Positions 51,200 through 60,662 of a stretch of 64,000 bases of DNA are shown piece after piece; within the stretch, counting starts at the first letter, position 1, and every line of letters starts with the position of its first letter. Position numbers and translations under genes: made by a program. The DNA comes from LMUY01 sp965199005. GTDB taxonomy: Bacteria > Pseudomonadota > Alphaproteobacteria > Acetobacterales > Acetobacteraceae. The notes beneath the pieces were generated by a model, which did not search any database, was not told the origin of the DNA, and saw nothing but the letters and a program-made list of their open reading frames with translations. The stretch is from NCBI GenBank assembly GCA_965199005.1, contig CBDAQK010000006.1, forward strand, positions 1,178,001 to 1,242,000. Direction: 5' to 3'.

Positions 51200-51733
51200 T
51201 CAGTGCGGCAGCAAGAGCCGTAGCGCTTCCAATTCCTCCAACGCATACTGCAGCAAGGTGCGAAGCCGCAGGTTTTCCGCAGCAGCATTCGTATCGGACC
51301 GCCCGTCCCGCAGCAGGGCGGACGGTTGGGAAAGGCCGGGCAGCGGTAGCAGGGGTGACGGTTCCGCCTGGATGGCGCGCTCTGCCGCCGCGGCGGCGCG
51401 CTCTGACTCTGTCGCCGGAGGAATGTCGTCCGAGAGTTTGCCGCCACCTTCGCGCAACAGGCGCTGCACGCCTTTGATGGTATAGCCCTGGATATAAAGC
51501 AGATCCGAAATCCGCCGGAGCAACGAAATATCGTCCGGCCGGTAATAGCGGCGCCCGCCACCCCGCTTCAGTGGCTTCACCTGCGGAAACTTCGTCTCCC
51601 AAAAGCGCAGCACATGCTGTGGAATATGCAGTTCGTCCGCCACCTCGCTAATCGTGCGGAAGGCGTTGGGTGCCTTCTTCGGCTTTCCACCTCTGTCGGC
51701 CGGGTCGTCGCTGGGGGCGCTCGCCAGCATCAT
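51200..51733 (-). CDS. MerR-family transcriptional regulator
   Basis: A 177-residue protein with a MerR winged helix at about 27-95 (FRTISEVADELHIPQHVLRFWETKFPQVKPLKRGGGRRYYRPDDISLLRRI). A proline/alanine-rich linker and a C-terminal leucine-rich helix follow (about 150-177). It has no cysteine-based metal site. Its start overlaps the ihfA stop by four bases, the ihfA-merR order common in alphaproteobacteria. The target genes are unknown. Confidence 0.9.
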   Translation of the reverse strand: MMLASAPSDDPADRGGKPKKAPNAFRTISEVADELHIPQHVLRFWETKFPQVKPLKRGGGRRYYRPDDISLLRRISDLLYIQGYTIKGVQRLLREGGGKLSDDIPPATESERAAAAAERAIQAEPSPLLPLPGLSQPSALLRDGRSDTNAAAENLRLRTLLQYALEELEALRLLLPH

Positions 51734-52056
51734 TCCTCATCACCGGCAAACTCGTCATCCAGCGGAACCGCGGTGCCGTTCACGTGCGCCTTCAACACCT
51801 GGCTTGGCCGGAACACCAGCACACGCCGGGGCAGGATGGGAACTTCGATCCCGGTTTTCGGGTTGCGGCCGATCCGGCGACCCTTCTGACGCACAGAGAA
51901 AGTGCCAAACCCGCTGATTTTAACAGATTCTCCACTTTCCAAGGATTTCGCCAGCCGGTCCAGGACCATTTCCAACAGTTCCGCCGACTCGTTACGCGAG
52001 AGTCCAACCTGGGTGTAGATGCGTTCGGCCAGATGCGCGCGAGTGACTGTGTTCAT
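51730..52056 (-). CDS. ihfA: Integration host factor subunit alpha
   Basis: IHF is a DNA-bending heterodimer used in transcription (including sigma-54 promoters, relevant to NtrC), replication and recombination. The 108-residue subunit from the ATG at 52056 has TRAHLAERIYTQVGLSRNESAELLEMVLD. The DNA-binding arm runs GFGTFSVRQKGRRIGRNPKTGIEVPILPRRVLVFRPSQVLK, with the intercalating proline in RNPKTG. An ATG three codons upstream is less likely. It is followed by merR. Confidence 0.96.
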   Translation of the reverse strand: MNTVTRAHLAERIYTQVGLSRNESAELLEMVLDRLAKSLESGESVKISGFGTFSVRQKGRRIGRNPKTGIEVPILPRRVLVFRPSQVLKAHVNGTAVPLDDEFAGDEE

Positions 52057-52135
52057 CGGCCACACGCTATGCGGCAGTGCTTGGAAACGTCAAGCAAACG
52101 CACTGGAAATAAACAAAACCCAGTCCGCTGTGGCG

Positions 52136-53107
52136 CTAGAGACGCACCAGTGCCGAGCCCCAGGTCAAGCCGCCGCCTAGCGCTTCCAACACCACCAGCT
52201 GGCCGCGCTTCAGCCGGCCACTATGCCATGCCTCCGCGAGAGCCAACGGGATCGATGCCGACGAGGTGTTGGCATGCCGGTCCACCGTCACCACCACCCG
52301 CTCCGGCGCCAAGCCCAGCTTGCGGCCCATCGCATCGATGATCCGCAAATTGGCCTGGTGTGGCACCAGCCAATCCACCTCGCTGCTGCGCAGCCCATTG
52401 GCGGCCAGCGCCTCATCCACCACGGCGGCGAGCTTGGCGACCGCGTGGCGGAAAATTTCCCGCCCATTCATCTTGAGGTGGCCAGGCAGTTCGGGCCGGC
52501 CCACCGCGCCATCGACATAGAGCAGCGGTCCCAGCGAGCCCTGGGAATGCAGATGGGTCGACAGGATGCCGCGGGGGATTTCGCCTGCCGCCTGATCCTC
52601 CGCGCGCAGGAACACCGCCCCCGCCCCATCCCCGAACAGCACGCAGGTGCCCCGGTCGGACCAATCCAGAATGCGGGAATAAACCTCCGACCCGATCACC
52701 AGCACACCGCGCGCCTGGCCGCTGCGGATCATCGCATCCGCAATACCGAGCCCATAGACGAAGCCGCTGCAAGCCGCCGACACGTCGAACCCGAACCCGC
52801 CAGCGCCCAATGCCGCCTGCACGCTCACCGCCGTGGCGGGAAAAGCCTGGTCCGGTGTGCTGGTGCCGAGAATGATCGCATCGACATCCGCCGCCGTCGC
52901 CCGGGCATGGGCCAGCGCACCCTCCGCCGCCCGGGTTCCCATGAAGGCGGCCGTCTCATGGGGCCCGCAAATGTGGCGCTGCCGGATACCAGTCCGCTCG
53001 ACGATCCACTCATCCGACGTGTCGAGCCGGCTCGCCAGCTCCGCATTCGTCACCACCCGCTCCGGCAGATACCAGCCCGCGCCCGCCATCACGGCACGCA
53101 TCGTCAT
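52136..53107 (-). CDS. fabH: 3-oxoacyl-[ACP] synthase III
   Basis: FabH condenses acetyl-CoA with malonyl-ACP to start fatty acid synthesis. The 323-residue protein has the Cys-His-Asn triad at Cys113 (SAACSGFVYG), His250 (VPHQANLRI) and Asn280 (RHANTSSASIP). The terminal glycine-rich GGGLTWGSALV is typical. It overlaps the plsX stop by four bases, so plsX-fabH are coupled, linking phospholipid and fatty acid synthesis. Confidence 0.97.
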   Translation of the reverse strand: MTMRAVMAGAGWYLPERVVTNAELASRLDTSDEWIVERTGIRQRHICGPHETAAFMGTRAAEGALAHARATAADVDAIILGTSTPDQAFPATAVSVQAALGAGGFGFDVSAACSGFVYGLGIADAMIRSGQARGVLVIGSEVYSRILDWSDRGTCVLFGDGAGAVFLRAEDQAAGEIPRGILSTHLHSQGSLGPLLYVDGAVGRPELPGHLKMNGREIFRHAVAKLAAVVDEALAANGLRSSEVDWLVPHQANLRIIDAMGRKLGLAPERVVVTVDRHANTSSASIPLALAEAWHSGRLKRGQLVVLEALGGGLTWGSALVRL

Positions 53108-54195
53108 CCCCGCGCCGCTGCCAGTAACGGGCCGGGCGCACCGGACAGGGCCGAGATGCGCGTCAATCCCTCGCGGATCCGCTCATTGAACCGGTGAACC
53201 ACCATGTCGATGGCAACATCCATCGCGTAGGCGAACTGTTCCGCATCCGTGCCGCCATGTGATTTCACCACCACGCCGTTCAGTCCCAGCATGATCGCCC
53301 CATTGTAGCGCCGGGGATCGACCCATTCCCGCAGCCGCTCCAGGCCCGGACGCGCCAGGAGATAGGCGAGGCGCCCGGCCCAACTGCTGTTGAATACCTG
53401 CTTCAGGAGCGTGAAGATCAGCTTCAAGGCGCCCTCGCCCATCTTCAGCGCCACGTTTCCGGTAAACCCGTCCGTGACGACGACGTCGGTGGTGCCCCCC
53501 GGGATGTCATTGCCCTCGACGAACCCGTGGAATTGCGGGGCAAGATGGCTGGCGCGCAGGATTTCCGCGGCCTTCTGCACGCGCTCGTCACCCTTCAATT
53601 CTTCCGACCCGATATTGAGCAGGCCGATCGTGGGCGACGGCAAACCCAATACGGCACGCGCGAAAACGTCGCCCATGACGGCGAATTCCACCAAATTGCG
53701 TGAGTCGCACAACGTGTTTGCACCGAGGTCGAGCATCACCACGTCGCCCCGCAGCGATGGGCACAAAGCGGCCAGCGCCGGCCGGTCAATGCCGGGCAGC
53801 GTCTTGATCACCACCTTGGCCAGGGCCAGCAACGCGCCCGTATTGCCGGCGGAGATGACGCCCGCTGCCTCCCCGCTCGCCACCGAGTCGATCGCGATGC
53901 GCATGGAGGCATTGCGAAGCCGCAACGCTGCCGTGGGTTTCATCTCGCCACCGATCACATCGGGCGCATGCCGCACGGTGCAGCACCCGGACAGCTTTCG
54001 CCGTTCCATCAAAGGGGCCAGCCGCGCCTCGTCACCCACGACGAGGAAGCGGGCCGTCGGGTGACGCTCCGCTGCGATCGCAAGCCCCTCGATGACGACC
54101 TCGGGGGCGTGGTCGCCGCCCATGGCGTCCACGGCAAGCGTGTAGACCCCAGGCGCCGCCATAGATTTGGCGGGCTGGCGGGTGCTTTCACTCAC
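53104..54195 (-). CDS. plsX: Phosphate acyltransferase PlsX
   Basis: PlsX converts acyl-ACP to acyl-phosphate for the PlsY step of phospholipid synthesis. The 363-residue protein shows VDAMGGDHAPEVVIEGLAIA, VISAGNTGALLALAKVVIKTLPGI, LDLGANTLCDSRNLVEFAVMG, DVVVTDGFTGNVALKMGEG and GLNGVVVKSHGG. The start MSESTRQPAKSM gives a short N-terminal extension. It lies 33 bases after rpmF in the standard rpmF-plsX-fabH order. Confidence 0.97.
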   Translation of the reverse strand: MSESTRQPAKSMAAPGVYTLAVDAMGGDHAPEVVIEGLAIAAERHPTARFLVVGDEARLAPLMERRKLSGCCTVRHAPDVIGGEMKPTAALRLRNASMRIAIDSVASGEAAGVISAGNTGALLALAKVVIKTLPGIDRPALAALCPSLRGDVVMLDLGANTLCDSRNLVEFAVMGDVFARAVLGLPSPTIGLLNIGSEELKGDERVQKAAEILRASHLAPQFHGFVEGNDIPGGTTDVVVTDGFTGNVALKMGEGALKLIFTLLKQVFNSSWAGRLAYLLARPGLERLREWVDPRRYNGAIMLGLNGVVVKSHGGTDAEQFAYAMDVAIDMVVHRFNERIREGLTRISALSGAPGPLLAAARG

Positions 54196-54228
54196 AGCAA
54201 CCCTCGGCGTCCGGCGGGGGCCGGCAGC

Positions 54229-54432
54229 TCAGACGCGGACAGTGCCCTTCAAGGGCTTGCCGGCAGCCACGACCTCACGGCCGTCATAATGCCCGCAATG
54301 CGCGCAGACGTTATGCGGACGCTTCAGCTCGCCGCAATTCTTGCAATCGGCAAACGACTGGATGGTCAACGCATGGTGACTGCGGCGCATGCCCATACGG
54401 GATTGCGACGTCTTCTTCTTTGGAACGGCCAT
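54229..54432 (-). CDS. rpmF: Ribosomal protein bL32
   Basis: A 67-residue large-subunit ribosomal protein starting MAVPKKKTSQSRMGMRRSHHAL. It is the zinc-containing form, with two cysteine pairs CKNC and CAHC in about 30-50. The ATG at 54432 gives the family N-terminus; the open frame continues 21 codons upstream without similarity. Standard neighbour of the YceD and plsX genes. Confidence 0.97.
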   Translation of the reverse strand: MAVPKKKTSQSRMGMRRSHHALTIQSFADCKNCGELKRPHNVCAHCGHYDGREVVAAGKPLKGTVRV

Positions 54433-54558
54433 GGGCAGGTGCCCTCCGACTACGGCGCTCGATTTGGCCGGAACCCGGCTCGACACAGCGCACACATTAG
54501 CAACAACTCAGGGCGCGCCCTCTAGCAGACGCGCCAATCCCCCGCAAGCACCGCCACC

Positions 54559-55062
54559 TTACTGTGGCGGGCGCCACTTTGCCAGCGCATCGAACGGGTT
54601 GACGGCTGCCGCCTCTGCGTCGGCTGGCAAAACCGCTCCGGGCTTGCGCGGATACGGATCGAGCGCCAGGGCAAACTGCTCCACCGTTGCCTCCCCTAGC
54701 TCGACGACATCGTTCTCGATGATCAGCTCATCGGGTTCGTCCGGGTCGTCAGCCGCCTCATTCTCCCGCCCGGCCGGAACGAAGCGGACCGCGAACTCCT
54801 CGACCAAGTCGACGGGGAACGGGTCCAGCGACACGACGCACTCCTGGTGCAGCCGTGCCGTGAGCGATCCCTCGGCCTCGATCACCCCGCCCGGCGCGGG
54901 CCGCAATGCCCAGCGGCACTGCAATGCCTCGACGGATGGCACCAGCAACCGGCGGGCGATGGCCTCGCATTCACTCCGGGTGGCCTCGACGATGAATTCG
55001 GCGCCCGGCCCGATGCGGTCCGTCCGGATGGGGCGGAGCATTTCCGCCACAGACCCGCTCAT
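54559..55062 (-). CDS. YceD/DUF177 family protein
   Basis: A 167-residue protein of the family found beside rpmF in most bacteria and linked to 23S rRNA accumulation. It has the central strand pair and the Cys in LTARLHQECVVSLDPFPVDLVEEFAVRFVP. An acidic middle follows (ADDPDEPDELIIEN), then VVELGEATVEQFALALDPYPRKPGA, and the ending NPFDALAKWRPP. Its ATG at 55062 overlaps the stop of the chaperone gene by four bases. Confidence 0.9.
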   Translation of the reverse strand: MSGSVAEMLRPIRTDRIGPGAEFIVEATRSECEAIARRLLVPSVEALQCRWALRPAPGGVIEAEGSLTARLHQECVVSLDPFPVDLVEEFAVRFVPAGRENEAADDPDEPDELIIENDVVELGEATVEQFALALDPYPRKPGAVLPADAEAAAVNPFDALAKWRPPQ

Positions 55063-55595
55063 GCCGGAACTGCCACGCCAAAGCGAAACCGGCCGGCAAA
55101 CAACTCGGCGGGGGGACAGGCCTGCAGCCGGGCCATCTGCGCCAGGGCCACATTCGCCAAGGCCGCGGCACCTGGCGCCTCGACGCCCCGCCATACGTTG
55201 CGCACCAGGGCCGTCGTCAGCGCGAGCGGGTCCGACGCGTCCAGCGCGGCATCATAGGCCGTCGCACGGCCATGGAAGGCTTCCCACATGGCGCGAACGT
55301 TACGCGCGACCTTCATGTCGCCCACGCCCAGCTCGCGCAGGTTGATGTCCATGTCGGCGAACATCGCGTCAAACACCGCCTGCGCCACGGCCGGACCCGG
55401 CGGTGGCAGGGTACGCAATTGGCGGATCAGCAGACACGCATGCAGACCGATCAGGTCAAACCGCCCGTCCAGCGTGTCTGGCACCCCCAGATCGAGATAG
55501 AAATAGGGGTCGCGCGCTGCCGCCACGGCGCCGGCATAAAGCTCGAAGCCGGTCCGCTCGTGCCGGCCACGCCCAAGCAAGCCGAAGAAGGCCAT
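55059..55595 (-). CDS. Ubiquinol-cytochrome c chaperone family protein
   Basis: A 178-residue protein of the CBP3/UQCC1-like family that in mitochondria helps assemble cytochrome b. Characteristic blocks are YLDLGVPDTLDGRFDLIGLHACLLIRQL, FDAMFADMDINLRELGVGDMKVARNVRAMWEAFHGRATAYDAAL and LVRNVW. From the ATG at 55595 (MAFFGLLGRG) it begins right at the family start. It is the first gene of the minus-strand rpmF-plsX-fabH run, divergent from bamE. Confidence 0.9.
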   Translation of the reverse strand: MAFFGLLGRGRHERTGFELYAGAVAAARDPYFYLDLGVPDTLDGRFDLIGLHACLLIRQLRTLPPPGPAVAQAVFDAMFADMDINLRELGVGDMKVARNVRAMWEAFHGRATAYDAALDASDPLALTTALVRNVWRGVEAPGAAALANVALAQMARLQACPPAELFAGRFRFGVAVPA

Positions 55596-55730
55596 TGGTA
55601 TCCCATTCCTGACAAGGCAACATCCAAATCGTTGACACGGGACGGTCTGGCATGACACGCCCTGGCCATGCACACCCGGTGCCCCCGCACCCCACTACCC
55701 CCGCAGATAACGCGGCGGCGCGCCGGGTCA

Positions 55731-56252
55731 ATGCGTCACTTGCTTTCGGGGATCAATGCCGTGCGACGCTTCGCCCCATTCGTTTTGCTCTCGGTCAGCC
55801 TGCTCGGGGGCTGCTCCTATTTCGAACAACCGCCTCAGACGCGAGGCAATAAGGTCACCAGCGACCAATTGAAGGACCTGGTGCCCGGCACATCGACCCG
55901 TGCCGACGTCTCCAGCCTCCTGGGGTCGCCAACGGCGAAGGCGACGTTCGACGACAACACCTGGATCTATATCAGCGAAGTGACGCAACCTCGCGTCGCC
56001 CGTATCCAGGGCGTCAACAGCCAGGAGGTCGTCACTGCCGTGTTCGACGACAAGGGGGTGCTGAAGTCGATCAGCCATTTGGACCAGGCGGACGCCAAGC
56101 CCGTCTCCGTCATCGCCCGCGCCACGCCGTCGCCGGGCAGCGAGAGCTCGTTCATGCAGCAATTGCTGGGCAACGTCGGCAAGTTCAGCGCCGGCCCAGG
56201 CGCCGCCATCAACCCGGCTGGCGGCGACAGCGGCTCCACGTTCGGCCAGTAG
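55731..56252 (+). CDS. bamE: Outer membrane assembly lipoprotein BamE
   Basis: BamE is a lipoprotein of the BAM complex that inserts outer-membrane beta-barrels. The ATG at 55731 gives 173 residues with a lipobox LGGC (Cys28). The SmpA/OmlA domain follows: VTSDQLKDLVPGTSTRADVSSLLGSPTAKATFDDNTWIYISE. The C-terminal 60 residues are low-complexity Ser/Gly/Pro. An upstream ATG at 55668 would extend past the signal peptide and is less likely. Confidence 0.92.
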   Translation: MRHLLSGINAVRRFAPFVLLSVSLLGGCSYFEQPPQTRGNKVTSDQLKDLVPGTSTRADVSSLLGSPTAKATFDDNTWIYISEVTQPRVARIQGVNSQEVVTAVFDDKGVLKSISHLDQADAKPVSVIARATPSPGSESSFMQQLLGNVGKFSAGPGAAINPAGGDSGSTFGQ

Positions 56253-56464
56253 CTAGGAGTGGCGCTCGCCCGTCCTTGATGCCTGCCCCATGTAACACAA
56301 ACAAAGTGTTGTAAGCGCGCATTCCTTCGAAGCATCAGAGAGCGACGGGAGTGTCCAGCTTGGCGGCCGGGGGGATCCGCCGAGTCAGTGAGCCCGGCGG
56401 CCGTGACTAGGCGAGGTGCACTGAGGCGCCCATCGACGCACCGCATGGGGCGGGCATCAGCCGC

Positions 56465-57028
56465 TTACGTCGCGGGCGACGCCGCGATCAGACGTTCGAT
56501 GGGGTCCCAGGCATAGGCCATTTGCGGCACGGACACACCTGCCACACGCGTATCCGACTCTGCGACCGGCCGCCCGCCAAGCCGCTGATAGAACCACCGG
56601 CTCGGATTGCTGCGCAGCACCCAGAGAAACGCGGCCCGGCTCCCCGCTGCCGCCAGATGCGCGGCACCCGTCCGGATCAAGCGACGGCCCACCCCCCGCT
56701 CGCGCCAATCATCCAGCACATACAGCGTCTCGATCTCCCCATCCGCGTTTGACCCGCCCGGTAGCGACATTCCAGTTCGCCCGACCGTGGTGTAACCGAC
56801 CAGCCTCGGCCCCGCCCCGCGCGGCACGTCCTGGCCGGACGCGATGGCAACATAGACGCCGCCACCGGCACGGATTTGCCGGTCGTAGTAACTCGCCTGC
56901 CGTGTTACGGACAGACCCGCCAAGTAATCCTCCGGCAAAATCCCCGGATAGGCACTGCGCCAGGCCGCCACGTGCACCGCACCAATCAGCGGCGCATCGG
57001 ACGGGCGGGCCCGGCGCACCGCGATCAT
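56465..57028 (-). CDS. GNAT-family N-acetyltransferase
   Basis: A 187-residue acetyl-CoA-dependent acyltransferase. The GNAT fold is shown by VRRARPSDAPLIGAVHVAAWRSAYPGILPEDYL, the core strand GEIETLYVLDDWRERGVGRRLIRTGAAHL with the R/Q-x-x-G-x-G/A motif, and WVLRSNPSRWFYQRLGGRPVAE. The ATG at 57028 overlaps the stop of the upstream methyltransferase gene (ATGA). The substrate is unknown. The 212-base gap to bamE holds only weak hairpins, such as AACAC...GTGTT near 56295. Confidence 0.88.
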   Translation of the reverse strand: MIAVRRARPSDAPLIGAVHVAAWRSAYPGILPEDYLAGLSVTRQASYYDRQIRAGGGVYVAIASGQDVPRGAGPRLVGYTTVGRTGMSLPGGSNADGEIETLYVLDDWRERGVGRRLIRTGAAHLAAAGSRAAFLWVLRSNPSRWFYQRLGGRPVAESDTRVAGVSVPQMAYAWDPIERLIAASPAT

Positions 57029-58338
57029 TCGTTCGGCACTCCCGCCTGCCGCCGCTGCAGCACGGCGCCGAAAAACCCATCCGTCCCGTGCTGCCGGGGC
57101 GTCAGCGACAAATATGGCCCAGTCCCCGGCGGAGCATCCGCCAACGCCCATGCCTGCGCGAGCGGCACAACGGCAAAATCCGGATGACGGCTGAGGAATG
57201 CGTCCACTTGGCCTTCATTCTCCTCGAGCAGCAGCGAGCACGTCGCAAACACCAGCCAGCCCCCTGCCCGCACCAACCGGGAGGCATCGTCTAGGATTGC
57301 GGCCTGTTTGGGAAGCAACTCTTGCAGGTCGACCGGACGCAATCTTGCCCGCGCATCCGGATTGCGCCGCCAGGTGCCGGTTCCGGTGCAGGGCGCGTCC
57401 ACCAACACCCGGTCGAACGTCCCCGCACGGCGCTTCACCCATTTGTCGCCGGGTGCGATCAGGTGTCGCTCCACATTGTGCACGCCAGCCCGGCGCAGCC
57501 GCCGAACCGCCCCCTCCAGGCGTTTGTCGTGCACGTCGCAGGCGACGATGTGGCCGTGATTCTCCATCGTCATGGCCAGCGCCAGCGTCTTTCCCCCGGC
57601 ACCGGCGCACCAGTCGGCCACGCGCATCTGCGGGCCGGCCCCCACCAGGGCAGCGACCAGTTGGCTGCCCTCATCCTGGATTTCGACCAGCCCGGATTGG
57701 AACGCTGCTCCCGTCGTCACCGGGCGACGGCCGGCAATGCGCAGGCCCCAAGGCGAAATCGGCGTCGGCTCGGCCGCAATTCCTTCCGCCAACAGCGCAG
57801 CCCGTGCCTGCTCCCGCGTCCCCCGCAGCAAATTCACCCGCAAATCCAGCGGCGCTTCCTGCTCCATGGCATGGAGTTCGGGGCCGAGCCCTTCGCCGAA
57901 CCGGGCAGCGACGTGCGGCAGCAGCCAGTCGGGCATCTCCAACCGCACCGCATCCGGCATTGCGGGATGGTCGAGCGTATGGCCGGCGAGTTGCGTCCCT
58001 GCCGCCACCTCTTCGGCCAGCATCGGCGCCGGCCCGTATTGGCCGCCGGAGTAGGATTGCTGCACCCCGCCGAGCGTCCACCCCTCCAGCAAGAGGGAAG
58101 CCGCCACTAGCATGCGCGGGGTGGGAGCCGTTCCCGCCCGATCGAGCCACCAGGAGAGCCGCCGCCGCGTGCGCAACACGCGCCACCCACGCTCGGAAAC
58201 CGCCCGGCGGTCGCCAGAGCCGATGAAGCGCCGGGCGCGGAAAAAATCATTGGCGACGGCATCGGCAGGCCGGCGCGGGAAGGTGTCGACCTCCGTCAGC
58301 AACTCGATCGTGGCAGCCAGCCGGGCGGCGGGGGTCAC
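57025..58338 (-). CDS. RNA (cytosine-C5)-methyltransferase, RsmB/NOL1-NOP2-sun family
   Basis: A 437-residue SAM-dependent RNA methyltransferase with an N-terminal helical (NusB-like) region. The SAM-binding motif DWCAGAGGK is at 242-250, and the two active-site cysteines are Cys317 (VDAPCTGTGTWRRNPD) and Cys367 (VFATCSLLLEENEGQ). The second is the catalytic nucleophile and the first releases the product. It most resembles RsmB-type 16S rRNA enzymes; the exact target base is not certain. It lies 24 bases after guaB. Confidence 0.92.
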   Translation of the reverse strand: MTPAARLAATIELLTEVDTFPRRPADAVANDFFRARRFIGSGDRRAVSERGWRVLRTRRRLSWWLDRAGTAPTPRMLVAASLLLEGWTLGGVQQSYSGGQYGPAPMLAEEVAAGTQLAGHTLDHPAMPDAVRLEMPDWLLPHVAARFGEGLGPELHAMEQEAPLDLRVNLLRGTREQARAALLAEGIAAEPTPISPWGLRIAGRRPVTTGAAFQSGLVEIQDEGSQLVAALVGAGPQMRVADWCAGAGGKTLALAMTMENHGHIVACDVHDKRLEGAVRRLRRAGVHNVERHLIAPGDKWVKRRAGTFDRVLVDAPCTGTGTWRRNPDARARLRPVDLQELLPKQAAILDDASRLVRAGGWLVFATCSLLLEENEGQVDAFLSRHPDFAVVPLAQAWALADAPPGTGPYLSLTPRQHGTDGFFGAVLQRRQAGVPNE

Positions 58339-58362
58339 GCCCCGGTTACGTCGGCCTTCACC

Positions 58363-59883
58363 TCAGCCCTCCTGGCGATAGTTTGGCGCCTCGCGCGTGA
58401 TCGCGACGTCGTGCACGTGGCTCTCCCGCAGGCCAGCCCCGGTGATGCGGCGAAACTGTGTGTTGGCCTGCAGATCCGCCACGGTCGCGCTGCCGGTATA
58501 GCCCATGCCCGCCCGTAACCCGCCGACCAGCTGATGCACCACGCCCGACACTGGGCCCTTATAGCCCACCCGCCCCTCGATGCCCTCCGGCACCAGCTTC
58601 AGCGTGTCCTTGATCTCCTGCTGGAAATACCGGTCGGCCGAGCCGCGGGCCATCGCCCCGATGCTGCCCATCCCACGATAGGATTTATAGCTGCGGCCCT
58701 GATACAGGAAGACCTCGCCGGGCGCCTCGTCGGTCCCGGCCAGCACGCTGCCGACCATCACGGCATCCGCCCCGGCGCCGATTGCCTTCACGATGTCGCC
58801 GCTGGTGCGGATGCCACCATCGGCAATGGCCGGAATACCCCGCTCCCGGCACGCCGCCGCCGTTTCCAACACGGCGGTGAATTGCGGCACCCCCACCCCG
58901 GCCACGACCCGCGTCGTGCAGATGCTGCCCGGTCCGATCCCGATCTTGACGGCGTCCGCACCGGCTTCGATCAGCGCCATTGCCCCCTCTGGCGTTGCCA
59001 CGTTGCCGGCAACCACCTGCACCGAATTGGAAAGCTGCTTGATCTTCTCCACCGCCGCCATCACGCCGGCGGAATGGCCGTGCGCCGTGTCGACCACGAG
59101 CACGTCCACTTCGGCGTCGATCAGGGCGCGGGACCGGATCATCCCGTCTTCCCCGACGCCCACTGCCGCCGCGACCCGCAGCCGGCCCAGTTCGTCCTTG
59201 TTGGCGAGCGGGTGGGCCTGCGCCTTCTCCATGTCCTTCACGGTGATCAGCCCGACGCAGCGATACTCTCCATCCACCACCAGCAGTTTTTCCAGCCTGT
59301 GCTTATGCAGCAGGCGCTTGGCCTCCGTGGGTGGCACGCCGTTCTGCACCGTGACCAGATCCTCCCGCGTCATCAGCTCGAACACCTTGACTGATGGATC
59401 GGTCGCGAACCGCACGTCGCGGTTGGTCAGGATGCCCACCAGCCGCCCCGTCCCACGCTCGACCACGGGCACGCCGCTGATATGGTGCATGTCCATCAGC
59501 GCCCGCGCATCGGCCAGCGTCTGGTCCGGGTGGATGGTCAGGGGATTGACCACCATCCCGGATTCGAACTTCTTGACCCGGCGCACCTGGTTGGCTTGTT
59601 CCCTCGGCTCGAGGTTCTTGTGGATCACCCCGATGCCGCCAAGCTGCGCCATGGCGATTGCCATCGGGCCTTCCGTCACCGTGTCCATGGCCGATGACAC
59701 CAGCGGGATGTTCAATGAAATGGTGCGGGTGAACCGGGTGCGCGTATCGGCGGTATTCGGCAACACCTGCGAGTAGCCGGGAACGACCAGCACGTCGTCG
59801 AAGGTCAGCGCCTCCCGGATCACCATATCCGCACGAAGGGTTACGGGCGCAAAATGTGAGACATCGGGTGCCATGGCGATCAA
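58363..59883 (-). CDS. guaB: Inosine-5'-monophosphate dehydrogenase
   Basis: GuaB oxidises IMP to XMP, the committed step of GMP synthesis. The 506-residue protein has the barrel front ALTFDDVLVVPGYSQVLP. Two CBS domains occupy about 110-225, and the active-site loop has Cys322 in GIGPGSICTTRVVAGVG. YRGMGSIGAM and the flap region with SADRYFQQ follow. The ATG three codons into the frame (59874) may be the real start. It is followed by the RNA methyltransferase gene. Confidence 0.97.
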   Translation of the reverse strand: MIAMAPDVSHFAPVTLRADMVIREALTFDDVLVVPGYSQVLPNTADTRTRFTRTISLNIPLVSSAMDTVTEGPMAIAMAQLGGIGVIHKNLEPREQANQVRRVKKFESGMVVNPLTIHPDQTLADARALMDMHHISGVPVVERGTGRLVGILTNRDVRFATDPSVKVFELMTREDLVTVQNGVPPTEAKRLLHKHRLEKLLVVDGEYRCVGLITVKDMEKAQAHPLANKDELGRLRVAAAVGVGEDGMIRSRALIDAEVDVLVVDTAHGHSAGVMAAVEKIKQLSNSVQVVAGNVATPEGAMALIEAGADAVKIGIGPGSICTTRVVAGVGVPQFTAVLETAAACRERGIPAIADGGIRTSGDIVKAIGAGADAVMVGSVLAGTDEAPGEVFLYQGRSYKSYRGMGSIGAMARGSADRYFQQEIKDTLKLVPEGIEGRVGYKGPVSGVVHQLVGGLRAGMGYTGSATVADLQANTQFRRITGAGLRESHVHDVAITREAPNYRQEG

Positions 59884-59951
59884 CTCTCCGGCGGAGCGGG
59901 GGTACCGCGCCTTGGCGATCCGACATAGGGCGCGGGACCGCGCGACGCAAG

Positions 59952-60650
59952 TTACGGGCGCACGACACTGCCCGGCCCCAGGCGAAATCCTTTGGCGACC
60001 ACATACATCTCGCTGGAATCTTTGCGGCTTGCGGGCGGCTTGGCATGCCGGACGCTGCTGAAGTGCCGCTTCATCGGATCCAGCAACTGCTTTTCGGAGC
60101 CCCCCTGCAGCACTTTCGCGACGAATCCGCCGCCGGGCGCCAAGGTCTGGATGGCGAAATCCAGCGCCAACTCCGCCAGTGCCACGATACGGATATGGTC
60201 GGTGGCGGTGTGCCCCGTCGTGTTGGGCGCCATGTCCGACAGCACCAAATCCGCCGGACCGCCCAACTCCTCCCGCAACCGGTCCGGCATCTGCGGGTCC
60301 ATGAAGTCGCCCAGGATGAACCGCGCACCGCTGACCGGATCGATGGGGAGGAGATCAATCCCCAGGATGGTGCCAGCGCCGCGCTTGACCGCCACCTGGC
60401 TCCACCCGCCCGGAGCGGCGCCCAAATCCAGCACGCGCGCGCCCTTGTGGATCAGCGTGTAGCGGTCATCCAGCTCCATGAGCTTGAACGCGGCACGGGA
60501 CCGCCAGCCCTGCGCCTGGGCCGCCCGGACATACGGATCGTTCAGTTGGCGCTGCAGCCAGCCTTGCTGCGTCGTGGTGCGGCCGCGCGCGGTGCGCAAC
60601 CGCACCTCCAATCCACGCGGGCCACCCGGCCCATTCGTCGCTTTCGCCAA
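59952..60650 (-). CDS. rlmE: 23S rRNA (uridine-2'-O)-methyltransferase RlmE (FtsJ)
   Basis: RlmE methylates U2552 in the A-loop of 23S rRNA late in 50S assembly. The 232-residue protein has SRAAFKLMELDDRY with the catalytic lysine, the SAM site VLDLGAAPGGWSQVAV, LVLSDMAPNTTGH with the catalytic Asp, and GGGFVAKVLQGG. The start is a TTG at 60650 with ACGAGG upstream; no better ATG is near. It follows ppx closely, the usual ppx-rlmE order. Confidence 0.95.
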   Translation of the reverse strand: MAKATNGPGGPRGLEVRLRTARGRTTTQQGWLQRQLNDPYVRAAQAQGWRSRAAFKLMELDDRYTLIHKGARVLDLGAAPGGWSQVAVKRGAGTILGIDLLPIDPVSGARFILGDFMDPQMPDRLREELGGPADLVLSDMAPNTTGHTATDHIRIVALAELALDFAIQTLAPGGGFVAKVLQGGSEKQLLDPMKRHFSSVRHAKPPASRKDSSEMYVVAKGFRLGPGSVVRP

Positions 60651-60662
60651 AACCTCGTAACC